From: Mycobacterium sp. JS623
GTDB taxonomy: Bacteria; Actinomycetota; Actinomycetes; Mycobacteriales; Mycobacteriaceae
Assembly: GCF_000328565.1 (NCBI RefSeq)
Contig: NC_019966.1
Location: 5,456,001-5,520,000 of the forward strand
Direction: 5' to 3'
DNA length: 64,000 nt
Shown: positions 9,029 to 18,800 of the stretch, in pieces
Numbering within the stretch: the first letter of the stretch is position 1
Layout of the letters: every line of letters starts with the position of its first letter
Position numbers and translations under genes: made by a program
Notes under the pieces: generated by a model
What the model was told of the DNA's origin: nothing
Database searches by the model: none
Seen by the model: only the letters and a program-made list of their open reading frames with translations

Positions 9029-9843
9029 GATGCTGAAATGATCCGCGCAAGATCGGACGCTTCGACCCAGCTGAAGCGGTACATCCGGAACGAGTACTTC
9101 CCGCCTTGCATCGCGCGGTAGAACGGCGAGCCTTGGATACCGACGAATTGGCGGGAGACGCCGCGCAGATATTTCGGCACTCGGTCGATCAGCTCCATTA
9201 TTCGCTGAGTATTCATCTCCATGCCGAGCAGGACCTGCGTATTGATGTTCTCGGAGGAGAGCATCCGCATGGGAGCGCCGGCGAGCGCCGCCTCCCAATC
9301 GGCGACGCTTTCACTAGGCCGAAGATCGGCGTACAGGAAGTCGCCTCCCGGTCGGAGGACGCGCGCAACCTCCGTGAGGAAACGCGAGAAGTGAGGATAG
9401 GCGCCCGAAGATTCGATATTGATCACCGCATCGAAGGATTGGTCAGGGAAAGGCAGCCTCTCGGCGTCGCCGTGCACGAAGTCCACGCCCGCGAGATTGT
9501 GTGCTTTCCGGCAAAACGCTATGCCAGCCCTGTTTCGGTCCAGCCCGGTGTAGGAGACCGGGTGCAAGGTGCGCATGAGGTAGGAGGCCCCGCCGCCGTG
9601 ACCGCAACCGACTTCCAGTACGCGCTTGCCCCTCAAGTCGGACTGGGTCGCTACGCGATGGTAGAGCTGGATGTGGAACCGGTTCGGCTCGTCGGACTCC
9701 GCCAGCGGGACGGCCATCGGCGGATCTTCCTCGTAGCCAACGTTGAGGAAGACCACATCATCGGCGGCAACTAAGCGAGTTTGGGTGCGATAGAACAACT
9801 TCGAGACGAACCGATTCATACCCAAGAAGTATGTGAATTCCAT
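9025..9843 (-). CDS. SAM methyltransferase related to Rv2952 (phthiotriol dimycocerosate O-methyltransferase)
   Basis: A 272-aa protein matching the mycobacterial Rv2952 family along its length. Shared signatures include NVGYEEDPPM, the SAM motif VLEVGCGHGGGASYLMRTLHP, GDAERLPFPDQSFDAV, LRPGGDFLYADLRP and a QFVGIQG segment near the end. Rv2952 O-methylates the diol chain of phthiocerol-type lipids, so this enzyme may methylate a hydroxyl on the polyketide part of the product. The start is ATG 9843 with GGAGGGG about 9 nt upstream. It follows the P450 by 15 nt and couples to the monooxygenase by GTGA. Confidence 0.88.
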   Translation of the reverse strand: MEFTYFLGMNRFVSKLFYRTQTRLVAADDVVFLNVGYEEDPPMAVPLAESDEPNRFHIQLYHRVATQSDLRGKRVLEVGCGHGGGASYLMRTLHPVSYTGLDRNRAGIAFCRKAHNLAGVDFVHGDAERLPFPDQSFDAVINIESSGAYPHFSRFLTEVARVLRPGGDFLYADLRPSESVADWEAALAGAPMRMLSSENINTQVLLGMEMNTQRIMELIDRVPKYLRGVSRQFVGIQGSPFYRAMQGGKYSFRMYRFSWVEASDLARIISAS

Positions 9844-9858
9844 GGGGACCCCTCCAAT

Positions 9859-11346
9859 TCATTGTGAAACAGACATGTGTTTAAAGTCCGAGCCGTCGAC
9901 CCGGCGAATGCGCATCGGGAGACCGTCGAGGGGCGCCGGCGCTGCGTTCTTACTCCATTCCAACGTGTAGCCGGGACGCAGTTCGATTCGATGGTCGAAA
10001 AGCAAATAGTGGACCAAGACCTTGACCAGCATCGCCGCGAAATGAGTACCGATGCATTTGTGTGCGCCCGCACCGAACGGCACGAAGGCAAGACGGTGTG
10101 ACCTGTCCTCACGCCGTGTTTCGCTGAAGCGCTCAGGATCGAATGCATGTGGGTTCGTCCACATGCTGGGCCAATAGTGATTGAGCCACATGACACTGAC
10201 GACCATGGTGTCTTTGGGCACGAAGTAGCCCCGAATCGCGGTGTCCGCCAGAGTTTTTCGGATCGCCCCGGGAACCGGAGCCAGCAGCCGCAGCGATTCG
10301 TTGATGACCATCCCGAGCGAGTGCATGCGGCTCAGCGCATCCAGATCGAGTGGGCCCCTCCCGATCTCATTGACCGACTCAGCTCGAACGCGGTGCTGCC
10401 ACTCTGGATGGAGTGCCAACTGGTGCAAGACTGCCGTCGCCGTGGTCGAGCAGGTGTCGGTGGAGGCCATCATGAGAAAGATCAAGTGATTGACGACGTC
10501 TTCGTCGGTGAACTGGTTGCCGTCCTCGTCGCGGATACGGCACAGAGTCGCGAACAGATCGTCGCCGCTGGACTCCCGTTTCGCGTGCAACCGGGAGTGG
10601 AAATACTGCTCGAGTACGCGTCTGCCTCGCACGCCCGCCGACCAACGCGAACCAGGAACCGGAAAACGAACCACGGCCGTGGAGGCGCGTAAACAGTCGG
10701 TGAAAGCCTTCGCCATCATCTGGCTTTGCGGGCCGGGTTCGTCGCCCATGAACACTGCCGTCGCAATATCGAGAAGAGTGCGTTTAAGGAAGGGGTAGAT
10801 GAGCAACTCGTCGGACGCAAGCGCCGCCGCGGCGTCCCGGCCGATCAGGTCCATCGAATTCAGGTAGCCGCTCAGCCGCTCCCGCGTGAATGCTTCCTGC
10901 ATGATCCGACGATGGAAATGGTGTTCCTCGGCGTCCAGGAACATCAATCCACCCTTGAAGAAGCGGCCCAAGAAGAACTCCGCACCCTTCTGGGAGAAGG
11001 CCTTTTCCTTATTGGCGAACACTTCCTGCGTCGCTTCGGGTCCAAACGCCAGGACGATCGGCATCCCAAGCCCACTCGACCAAGAGACTTCACCGTAGGT
11101 TTCTAGGCGGTGCTCCAAGAACTCGTTTCCGAGCGCCGCCGCTGTGACCGTATGGCCGAGAATCGGGATGCCTTTGTCGCCCGGAATCGATTGCAGCCCA
11201 GTATGATCCGGCGCAGGCGCAAGGCCGGACGGCACGGCATTCCTATTCAGCAGCCTACGAGCAGCTGCCGCTGCCACTACGCGGGCAACGCCTGCCGTCC
11301 GCCGACGTGCATCCTCGACATATTGGGTGGCGGTTACAGTAGCCAT
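9859..11346 (-). CDS. Cytochrome P450
   Basis: About 495 aa, with all P450 hallmarks: an I-helix segment MMASTDTCSTT carrying the acid/Thr pair, the K-helix ExxR as ESLR, and the haem loop FVPFGAGAHKCIG with the cysteine ligand. No membrane anchor is obvious, so it is probably a soluble bacterial P450 needing ferredoxin; none is encoded nearby. ATG 11346 overlaps the stop of the SDR gene by one base; GTG 11349 is an equally possible start. As part of the operon it likely hydroxylates the PKS/NRPS product, giving a site for the neighbouring methyltransferases. Confidence 0.92.
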   Translation of the reverse strand: MATVTATQYVEDARRRTAGVARVVAAAAARRLLNRNAVPSGLAPAPDHTGLQSIPGDKGIPILGHTVTAAALGNEFLEHRLETYGEVSWSSGLGMPIVLAFGPEATQEVFANKEKAFSQKGAEFFLGRFFKGGLMFLDAEEHHFHRRIMQEAFTRERLSGYLNSMDLIGRDAAAALASDELLIYPFLKRTLLDIATAVFMGDEPGPQSQMMAKAFTDCLRASTAVVRFPVPGSRWSAGVRGRRVLEQYFHSRLHAKRESSGDDLFATLCRIRDEDGNQFTDEDVVNHLIFLMMASTDTCSTTATAVLHQLALHPEWQHRVRAESVNEIGRGPLDLDALSRMHSLGMVINESLRLLAPVPGAIRKTLADTAIRGYFVPKDTMVVSVMWLNHYWPSMWTNPHAFDPERFSETRREDRSHRLAFVPFGAGAHKCIGTHFAAMLVKVLVHYLLFDHRIELRPGYTLEWSKNAAPAPLDGLPMRIRRVDGSDFKHMSVSQ

Positions 11347-12296
11347 CACCGGTCACCCGCTTTCACCATGTCGCCGATTTTTCGGATGACCGGGTGCGAC
11401 GACGCGGATCTCGTCGACCTGCTGATGCCGATTGCCATCAGAACATCCATCATTCGATCCGGCACGAAGCGACGCACGAGGGCGCTCGTCCACGAGTCGA
11501 TGCCTACGCGGTATCGGGTCCTTGGGTGCTTGGCCGCTAACGCCTCGGCGACGGCCTCGGCGAAGTCTGCGGTCGTGGTCTTGCTTTCTTGTGCGCGCGC
11601 CTCGTTGGCGTTCAAGAACTCGATAAAGCGCGTGTGGTAAGCCTCCACGATTTCCGCGGGAGCCATCGCAAGAATCTGCTCTGCATATCTGTGCGTCTTG
11701 TGCCAGATCGGCGTGTTGACTGCACCTGGCTGGATGACCGAAACGGATACCCCTAATGGACGCAGCTCGCGCCGTAGCGTATCGCTGAGGCCTTCCTTGG
11801 CGAATTGAGATGCCGCATACGCTCCGAGAAACGGTGGCGCGATGTTGCCAACACCGGAGCTGACGTTGACGATCCTGCCCTTCGATGCCCGCAACAAGGG
11901 TAGGAAACGCTGTGTAACGGCCAGAGCACCAATAACATTCGTTTCGAGCTGCTTGCGCACAACATCTATCGGAACGCATTCCAGCGGCGCGCTGATGGCG
12001 ATGCCGGCGTTGTTCACGACGGCCCACAGTGCGGTGTCGCTACACCGGCGGTCAACGAGTTCGCCAGCCTGCGCGATGGACGCTGCATCGGTGACGTCGA
12101 GCATGACCGGGATGAGCTCCCCCGCGGAAGGCGAGAGTCGAGAGAGTTCGGTGCCGCTTGATTCGGTTCGCACACCAGCGAATACGCGATAGCCGAGCCC
12201 ACTGAGGTGGATAGCCGCAGCTCTTCCCAACCCGGTCGATGCTCCGGTGACAACGACAGACTTCGGTCGCGCAGGCGTCAAAGTCAGGGAACGCAT
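11346..12296 (-). CDS. SDR family protein with altered catalytic motif
   Basis: A 316-aa classical short-chain dehydrogenase of the retinol/17-beta-HSD type. The cofactor motif is TGASTGLG, followed by NNAG and the catalytic-serine strand RIVNVSS. The expected YxxxK site reads YAASQ (in AYAASQFAKEG), so the catalytic lysine is glutamine. This would normally cripple hydride transfer, though a Lys three residues later could partly compensate. The start ATG 12296 lies inside the end of mmpL (13-nt overlap), and its stop overlaps the P450 start. It is predicted to act on keto/hydroxy groups of the cluster product if active. Confidence 0.85.
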   Translation of the reverse strand: MRSLTLTPARPKSVVVTGASTGLGRAAAIHLSGLGYRVFAGVRTESSGTELSRLSPSAGELIPVMLDVTDAASIAQAGELVDRRCSDTALWAVVNNAGIAISAPLECVPIDVVRKQLETNVIGALAVTQRFLPLLRASKGRIVNVSSGVGNIAPPFLGAYAASQFAKEGLSDTLRRELRPLGVSVSVIQPGAVNTPIWHKTHRYAEQILAMAPAEIVEAYHTRFIEFLNANEARAQESKTTTADFAEAVAEALAAKHPRTRYRVGIDSWTSALVRRFVPDRMMDVLMAIGISRSTRSASSHPVIRKIGDMVKAGDR

Positions 12297-14593
12297 TGCG
12301 CACCTACTTCGTCAAAATGGCTTGGTGCACAAGAAGGCCCGCGACGATGCCTACCGCGGTATGGAGTCATCCAACGAGGCAGCCACCAGTTCCAGCGCCC
12401 CATCAGGCGCATGGCGGCCGGGACCATGACGAGTCGGACGACTGTGGCATCAATCGCGATAGCGATTGCCGCTGCCAGCCCCGTTTGCTGTACCGTCACC
12501 ATCGGAACGGCCACGAACGCAGCGAATATCGTGACCATCAGCAGTGCCGCCCCTGAAATCAGCGGCGCGGTTTCCACGAGCCCGTAGGTAACGCTCTCGG
12601 TATTATCGCCGGTCAGCTCGTAGCGTTCCCGGACGCGGCTCAGCAGGAATACCTCGTAATCCGTGCTGAGGCTGAACAACACGGTGACAAGAAGTATGGG
12701 TACAAAGTTCTGTATCGGCCCGACCGACTCTATGCCGACAGTGCCCGCGAGAAAGCCGTGTTGGAATATGAGTACGACAGCGCCGACGGATGCGCCGACG
12801 GAGAGCAGATTGAGCGCGATCGCCTTGCATGGCAACAACAACGAGCGCAGTGCCAGCACGAGCAGTAGGTAGATGGTCACAAGCATGATGGCGATGACAA
12901 TGGGACTGGCATCCGAAATATGTTGGCTGGCTGACAATACGATGGCGGCCGTACCGCCGACTGATATGTGCCACCCCGGAGCAGCGGTGTGCTTGGCGAC
13001 AGTGCGAACCTCGCCAAGGAGTGTTGCGACATTCGAGTCGCCAGCACCCTCGTTCGAAAATACGTCGACGGCAATAGTGTTGCGGTCGGCCGACACGAAG
13101 CGATTGATGAGCGTCCGGGAATCCGCTGGCAGAAGTTGGAAGTTGGTAGGCTCGATCGCGGCGAACGGATCGGCCGGCATCACCGTATGCAGGAGAGGAA
13201 CCGGCGAGGCAACTCGCACGACGTGGTCCAGCTGACCCAAGCTAGTGGTCATAGCTTCCAGGCGTGCGAAATCCTTTGTGCCGGAGAACGGTCGCTCGGC
13301 TTCGATAACAACCAGTATTGGGTCGACGGCGTTCTTCCCGTACTGCTCCTCGACCAGATCGTTGCCCTGGCGGACCGACGAGCTCTTCGGCAAAGCCGAA
13401 GCGTCGGCGCCACCCGTCTGCAGCCCAAGCGCTGGCACCGCCAGGCCTAGAAGTGCGATAGACGTGATCGCCAGCGCGGCAACTGGTCTGGCCATGATGG
13501 TTCGGGCAACTCGTTCCCACCGTCGGCGTGCTGGATCCCGGCTGGACGGCAGCCACGGCACGCGCCATGCGGTCGCGCGAGAACCGAGCAGGTACAACAC
13601 CGCGGGTAGCGCAATAAGGCAAGTGATGACCGCCACCACGACAACGATGACCGCCGTCACCGCCATCGAACGGATCAACGGCAAGTTGACGATGAGCAGC
13701 GTCGTCAGTGCGGCAGCGACTGTGGCTCCCGAGGCAGCCACGGTGCGTCCAGCGGTTCGCATGGTGTTCGCGAGCGCGGCAGCTCGATCCAGAACCCTCA
13801 GTTCGTCGATGAACCGGCGGATCATGACAAGGGAATAGTCGACGGTGACACCGAGGCCCAGCATCGTTGCGATGGTCTGGGCAGCGACGGTCAGTTCGGC
13901 AACGCCAGCGACCCAGGTCATTACACCCATCGCTATGACGATTGCGGTCACGCTCACAGCCAGCGAGACCAGCGCCGCGGCGACACTTCGATACAGGACC
14001 AACAGGATAGCGATCACGAGGGGCAACAGGATCAGTTCGATTCGGCTGAGAGCAGCCGCGCCAACCTCGTTGACTGCACCGACGGAGGCCGCCTGCCCCA
14101 CCAGATGTACGCGCAACCCTGCTTCGTTGAAGACAGACAGTCCGCGTTCGACCTCGGGAAGAACCCGTTTGGCCGTGTCGTCGTCGATGCCGAGCTCCAG
14201 TGTTGTGAGTGTTGTCCTTGCGTCGCGGCCAAGGGCCTCATCCTTTTGCGGCCCTGTCAGCGAACGCCAATCGGGCTGACTGCGGATCTGCAGTCGCGGA
14301 TCGGCAGTGACCTGCCGGATCACACCCGCGACACGGTCTTCGAATTCCGCTGAGGGCGCACTGAACCTGTCGTCGTGCACCAGCAGCGCGACGCTCGATG
14401 ATCCACGCCCGATGAAGCCTGCATCCTGCGCCTGCTCAGCCCGCGCCTCTTCTGAGCCTGGCACCGTCCAGCCACCACCGCTGAGCCGGCTATTCAGATG
14501 TGCAGAGTAAAGCCCGAACAGCACGAACAAAACCGACACCACCGCGACTATCCAGCCTGCGTACCTAGCAAGCCACCGCGCGAGAACGTCCAA
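12284..14593 (-). CDS. MmpL family RND transporter
   Basis: About 769 aa, with two homologous halves each having one membrane segment, a periplasmic domain and five more membrane segments. The intramembrane Asp-Tyr pairs of MmpL proton relays are visible in both halves (GLGVTVDYSLVMIRR and SLSTDYEVFLLSRV). The frame is open to TTG 14614, but AAGGAGGTGA, an almost perfect ribosome binding site, lies inside that stretch (about 14600-14609). It is followed after 8 nt by TTG 14593, so MDVLARWLARYAGW is the real start, 5 nt after the upstream stop. In mycobacteria such transporters export lipids and lipopeptides made by adjacent PKS/NRPS genes. Confidence 0.93.
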   Translation of the reverse strand: MDVLARWLARYAGWIVAVVSVLFVLFGLYSAHLNSRLSGGGWTVPGSEEARAEQAQDAGFIGRGSSSVALLVHDDRFSAPSAEFEDRVAGVIRQVTADPRLQIRSQPDWRSLTGPQKDEALGRDARTTLTTLELGIDDDTAKRVLPEVERGLSVFNEAGLRVHLVGQAASVGAVNEVGAAALSRIELILLPLVIAILLVLYRSVAAALVSLAVSVTAIVIAMGVMTWVAGVAELTVAAQTIATMLGLGVTVDYSLVMIRRFIDELRVLDRAAALANTMRTAGRTVAASGATVAAALTTLLIVNLPLIRSMAVTAVIVVVVAVITCLIALPAVLYLLGSRATAWRVPWLPSSRDPARRRWERVARTIMARPVAALAITSIALLGLAVPALGLQTGGADASALPKSSSVRQGNDLVEEQYGKNAVDPILVVIEAERPFSGTKDFARLEAMTTSLGQLDHVVRVASPVPLLHTVMPADPFAAIEPTNFQLLPADSRTLINRFVSADRNTIAVDVFSNEGAGDSNVATLLGEVRTVAKHTAAPGWHISVGGTAAIVLSASQHISDASPIVIAIMLVTIYLLLVLALRSLLLPCKAIALNLLSVGASVGAVVLIFQHGFLAGTVGIESVGPIQNFVPILLVTVLFSLSTDYEVFLLSRVRERYELTGDNTESVTYGLVETAPLISGAALLMVTIFAAFVAVPMVTVQQTGLAAAIAIAIDATVVRLVMVPAAMRLMGRWNWWLPRWMTPYRGRHRRGPSCAPSHFDEVGAQCVP

Positions 14594-14598
14594 TGAAA

Positions 14599-15819
14599 TC
14601 ACCTCCTTGGACAAGCGAAATCTGGTCGGTGATCAAGCTCCACCGTTCGGCGAGGGTCATCAGGACACCCCAGATCGAACTGCATCGGACGGATGATGCG
14701 TCGCTTGAGGATTCGAGTCGGGACACCACGCGCCCCGATGTTTCGCACTGCTCGGAGCACTGGGCTCTCGACCTGCTCGAGGCGACTCAGCCGACGTGAA
14801 GTCCTTACCAACATGCGGGTACGCGCACGGCGTGTGTCTTCGTAATGCCTCAGCGCCGCAACGGGATCAGGAACTGCGGCCAGAGCCTCGGCAAGCACAT
14901 ATCCATCCTCGATAGCAGAGCTGGCACCTTGACCGATGCTGGTGAGCATCGGGTGTGCCGCGTCGCCAATCAAGGTGATAGGGCCGTTGCCCCAACGGTT
15001 GAGAAATGGCCGATCCTGCGCGGGCACGCTGACAATCTCGTGTGTTGGTGTTCGCTCGATCACCGCCACAACTTCAGGTGCCCACCCCTCGAAGGAGGCG
15101 AGTATCTCCCACTTTCCACCGCGCCACTCGTGAGCCCGGGCGGCGGGCATATTCTTCGTTGCCCACCAATAGGCGTTTCCCCCACCGATGTCGATCAGTC
15201 CGAACCGCTGCCCCCGACCCCAGTAGTGGCCACAGTATCCGCGCACCATCTGCGGATGGCTGAACGGTGTAGTGGCAAGCGAGCAGACGTAGCCGTACTC
15301 GGTCGGTTGTGACTCACCGCAGAGTGTGGCCCGAACGATAGACCGGATGCCGTCAGCGCCGATCAGTAGATTGGCGTCGATGACTCGGCCGTCGGTACAG
15401 GTGGCTCTGACTCCTCCATCGCCGATTTCGACCTTGACTACCTCGGCGCCGTACCGGACAGGCGGGTCGGCAGCCGCCGCCTGCAACGTTCGCATCAGAT
15501 CGTTGCGGTGAATGCTGACCACCGGATCGCCGAGTTCGGCGGTCATCGATGAAACTGGCAGCGAGCGAATCAATTTCCCACGGGCGGTGCGTAGCTCGAA
15601 GCATTCCAGAACTCGCCCGTAGTCACCCGTGGTCAAATCGATACCTAGGGAACGGAGGACTTTGGTGGCGTTACTCGCCAGGCCCAGGCCCGTCCCAGTG
15701 GGCCGCCGCTGCGCCTGGGCTTCGTAGACTTCAACGTCGATGCCTTTGGTGCGCAGCGCAATTGCTGCTGTCAGCCCGCCGATTCCTGCACCGACGATCG
15801 TTACCTTCGGCGTGTTCAT
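14599..15819 (-). CDS. FAD-dependent aromatic-hydroxylase-type monooxygenase
   Basis: A 406-aa group A flavoprotein monooxygenase (PHBH/UbiH fold). It has the FAD motif VGAGIGGLTAA at the N-terminus, the LLIGADGIRSIVR (DG) motif near the middle and TLIGDAAHPM with the GQGASSAIEDGYVLAEAL helix. It should hydroxylate or epoxidise a substrate with NAD(P)H and O2. The ATG overlaps the stop of the NRPS gene (ATGA, 15816-15819), and its own stop lies inside the mmpL ribosome-binding region. The substrate is presumably the NRPS-bound or released product. Confidence 0.9.
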   Translation of the reverse strand: MNTPKVTIVGAGIGGLTAAIALRTKGIDVEVYEAQAQRRPTGTGLGLASNATKVLRSLGIDLTTGDYGRVLECFELRTARGKLIRSLPVSSMTAELGDPVVSIHRNDLMRTLQAAAADPPVRYGAEVVKVEIGDGGVRATCTDGRVIDANLLIGADGIRSIVRATLCGESQPTEYGYVCSLATTPFSHPQMVRGYCGHYWGRGQRFGLIDIGGGNAYWWATKNMPAARAHEWRGGKWEILASFEGWAPEVVAVIERTPTHEIVSVPAQDRPFLNRWGNGPITLIGDAAHPMLTSIGQGASSAIEDGYVLAEALAAVPDPVAALRHYEDTRRARTRMLVRTSRRLSRLEQVESPVLRAVRNIGARGVPTRILKRRIIRPMQFDLGCPDDPRRTVELDHRPDFACPRR

Positions 15820-18800
15820 CTCAACGCCGCTTCCAGTTTCGACGCGACGTCAATGACATTGGGTTCGGACATCATCGATAGGTGATCGCCTGCGACGTCG
15901 ATGACGCTCAGGCTGCGGGGCATCAACCGCTCCCAGCCATTGGTTGGGCTCGTGAAGCTGCTGCCGACGATGCGGTGAACATCGGCAGCGACCGTCGGCA
16001 ACTGCTCGGTCGACTTCAGCAGTGTGATGTCGCGATCCAACCGCGTATGGCGATAATTCATCGTTGCCTCGTAGTTGGCGTGGAAAATGTCGTAGAGCCT
16101 TCGGATCAATTGCGGCGAGCTCTCAGCTGGAACGATCTTTGCCTCGATCGCCTGCCCGAGGAACGAATCGAACAACGCGTCACAATCCATTCCGTCATAC
16201 CTGCCCACCAGTTTCGACGCATCAGAACCCCGCGCTTGCGACAGCAATTCCATGAAGAACCAGATGATCAGGTCCCTGTCAGCGATCACAGGCCGCGGGC
16301 TGTCAGTGAGCACGATCGTGTCGATCAGGATCAGACGTGCCAGTTCGTCGTCAGCCAGCTGCCGAGCCATCTCGGCCGCGACGTAACCCCCGAAGGACCA
16401 TCCACCGATGTTGTATGGCCCTTCCGGCCGCACTCTACGAATGGCCGCGATGTACGATACGGCCAAGTCGCTCATCGTGCGAAGCGGTTTTGCTCCAGGC
16501 TCTGCGCCTGCCGCCTGCAACGCATAGATCGGCAGATCGGCCGGAAGGTGCTTGGCAAGGTTCAGGTAACACAAGACATTCCCGCCGATCGGGTGGATCA
16601 GGAACAGGGGTGGACGATCACCCGAGCTGCGCAGCGCGACAAGTGGATCGAACGCCCGGAAGACGGCACCGGTCGTCACCAACCGGGCAAGATCGGCCGC
16701 GGTCGGGGCGGCGACAAACGCGTCGAGCGGAATCTCCACGCCCCAGGAGCGCGAGATCGCCATTATCACCCGCATCGCGCCAATCGATGTGCCACCCGCA
16801 TCGAAGAAGTTGGTGTCCGCGGCGAAACTTGCAGCGCCAGCAAACTCCGCCATGATGTCCGCGATCGCCCGCTCCCGTCCGTTGCGCGGCGGTGTGCCCT
16901 CGGTTTCGTTGGCGTCATGCGACAAAGGCAATTCACGCAGCGTCTTGTCGTCACGCTTGCCGCTAGGGGTGAGCGGGAGTTCATCGAGCCAGACGAAGCG
17001 GTCCGGAATCATATGCTCCGGGAGCACACTGCGTAACCGTGATCGAATGCCATTGGCAGTGACCGCGTCGCTGTCGCCTACGAGGTAGGCCACCAGCACG
17101 GAATCAACGGTGTGAAGTCGGCGAGCAACGACCGCGGCCGCGCGAATCACGTCGGCGTACAGGCGCTTGATCACGATCTCGACTTCAGCGCATTCGACGC
17201 GAAAGCCGCGTACTTTCACTTGAGTATCGATACGCCCGAGACAAACGATGTCGCCGCTGGGTAGCTCTCGGCCGACGTCTCCGGTTCGGTACATCGTGAC
17301 GGGGGGATCACCGACCCGAACGAACCGCTCTGCAGTCAGATCGGGCTGCCCCTCGTAACCCGAAGCGACACAACGTCCGCCGATGCAGATTTCGCCCTTG
17401 TTCCCCGGTGACAGCGGCCGTAGGTCCGGCCCGATGACCGCAAGCGTCGCGCCCTCGATCGCGGTGCCGATCGGCGGCAGCATTGGAAATTCGTCCGGCG
17501 AACCGGTCATTGGGTAGCTGGCGGCAACATGCGTTTCGGTCGGGCCGTATTGGTTCTCCAGTAGCACACCTGGTAACCGGGTGCACAACCGGCGGATCTC
17601 CGGTGTCACTCGCAGTTGCTCGCCCGACGAGATCAGCACCCGCAGCGATGCTGGCCACGTGCAGGTGGAACAGGCCGCCTCGGCGAACGCCTGCAATGCG
17701 ACGAACGGAAGGAAGACGCGCTCAATTCCTTCGTCGGCGACTAAACGCACCAGCGCCACCGAATCCTTGCGCTGCGCTTCCGACACCAACCGCAAGGTGC
17801 CGCCACCACACAGGGTCGAGAAGATCTCTTGGAACGACACGTCGAACGACAGCGGCGCGAACTGCAGGGTCGAACTACCGACCGCACCGGACGTTTGCCT
17901 ATTCTGCCATGTAATCAGATTGGCCAGCGCGCGGTGGGGCATTGAGACGCCCTTCGGCGCACCGGTCGAGCCGGATGTGAACAAAACATATGCCGCGCTG
18001 TTCGGATCGATCGCCGGCAGCACGCCTGCCTCAGGTGTTTCTACCAGCTGTCGGACCTCGGAAATGTCAGAGATAACGCGGAATGGCCTCGCCTGCCGGA
18101 TCATTGCGTCGATTCGGGCATTCGGATAACTCACATCAAGCGGTACGACGGCTGCCCCCGCCTTCAGAACACCTAGGACCGTTGCGATGAGCTCAGGCGA
18201 ACGATCCAGCATCACGCCGACGCGCGCTCCTGGCGGCATACCGGCGGCAAGCAGTCCGGCGGCGATTCGATCTGCGCGGCCGTCCAATTCGGCATAGGTC
18301 CATGTTCGGCTATCATCAACCAGCGCAACCGAATCGGGTTCTTCCGCCGCCTGCTGGGCGACAAGCTGCGTGACGTCAGGAGCAGCCACCTCGTTGGCGC
18401 GTACATCGAGGGCCCGGTCGGGTGAGCGTACGATTTCCGCCAGCACACCCGTAAACGCGATCGCGTATTCGCGCGCTTGCGCGGCTGTGACGCTTACCGG
18501 ATCACCATTGACGCGTAGGAACAGCCGCCCCCTTCGCGGGTCGATGCCTGCGGTCGCGAGCAGAGCGAAGTTTGTCTGCTCGTAGCTCTCGAAGTCGAGC
18601 AGTTCGACCCCGGTGGCTCTCGCCAACGCAGCGAAGTGATGGTAGTTAACGAAATTGAACGCCGTTTTGAAGAGTGTACGGCCCGCATCAGATTGCATCG
18701 CCTGCAACGGATAACGTCGATATCGGTGGCTCGCACGCTCGAATCGGGCAATGTGTTCGACGGTCTCCAGGCATGTCGCCTGAGCGCCGTTGAGCCGGAT

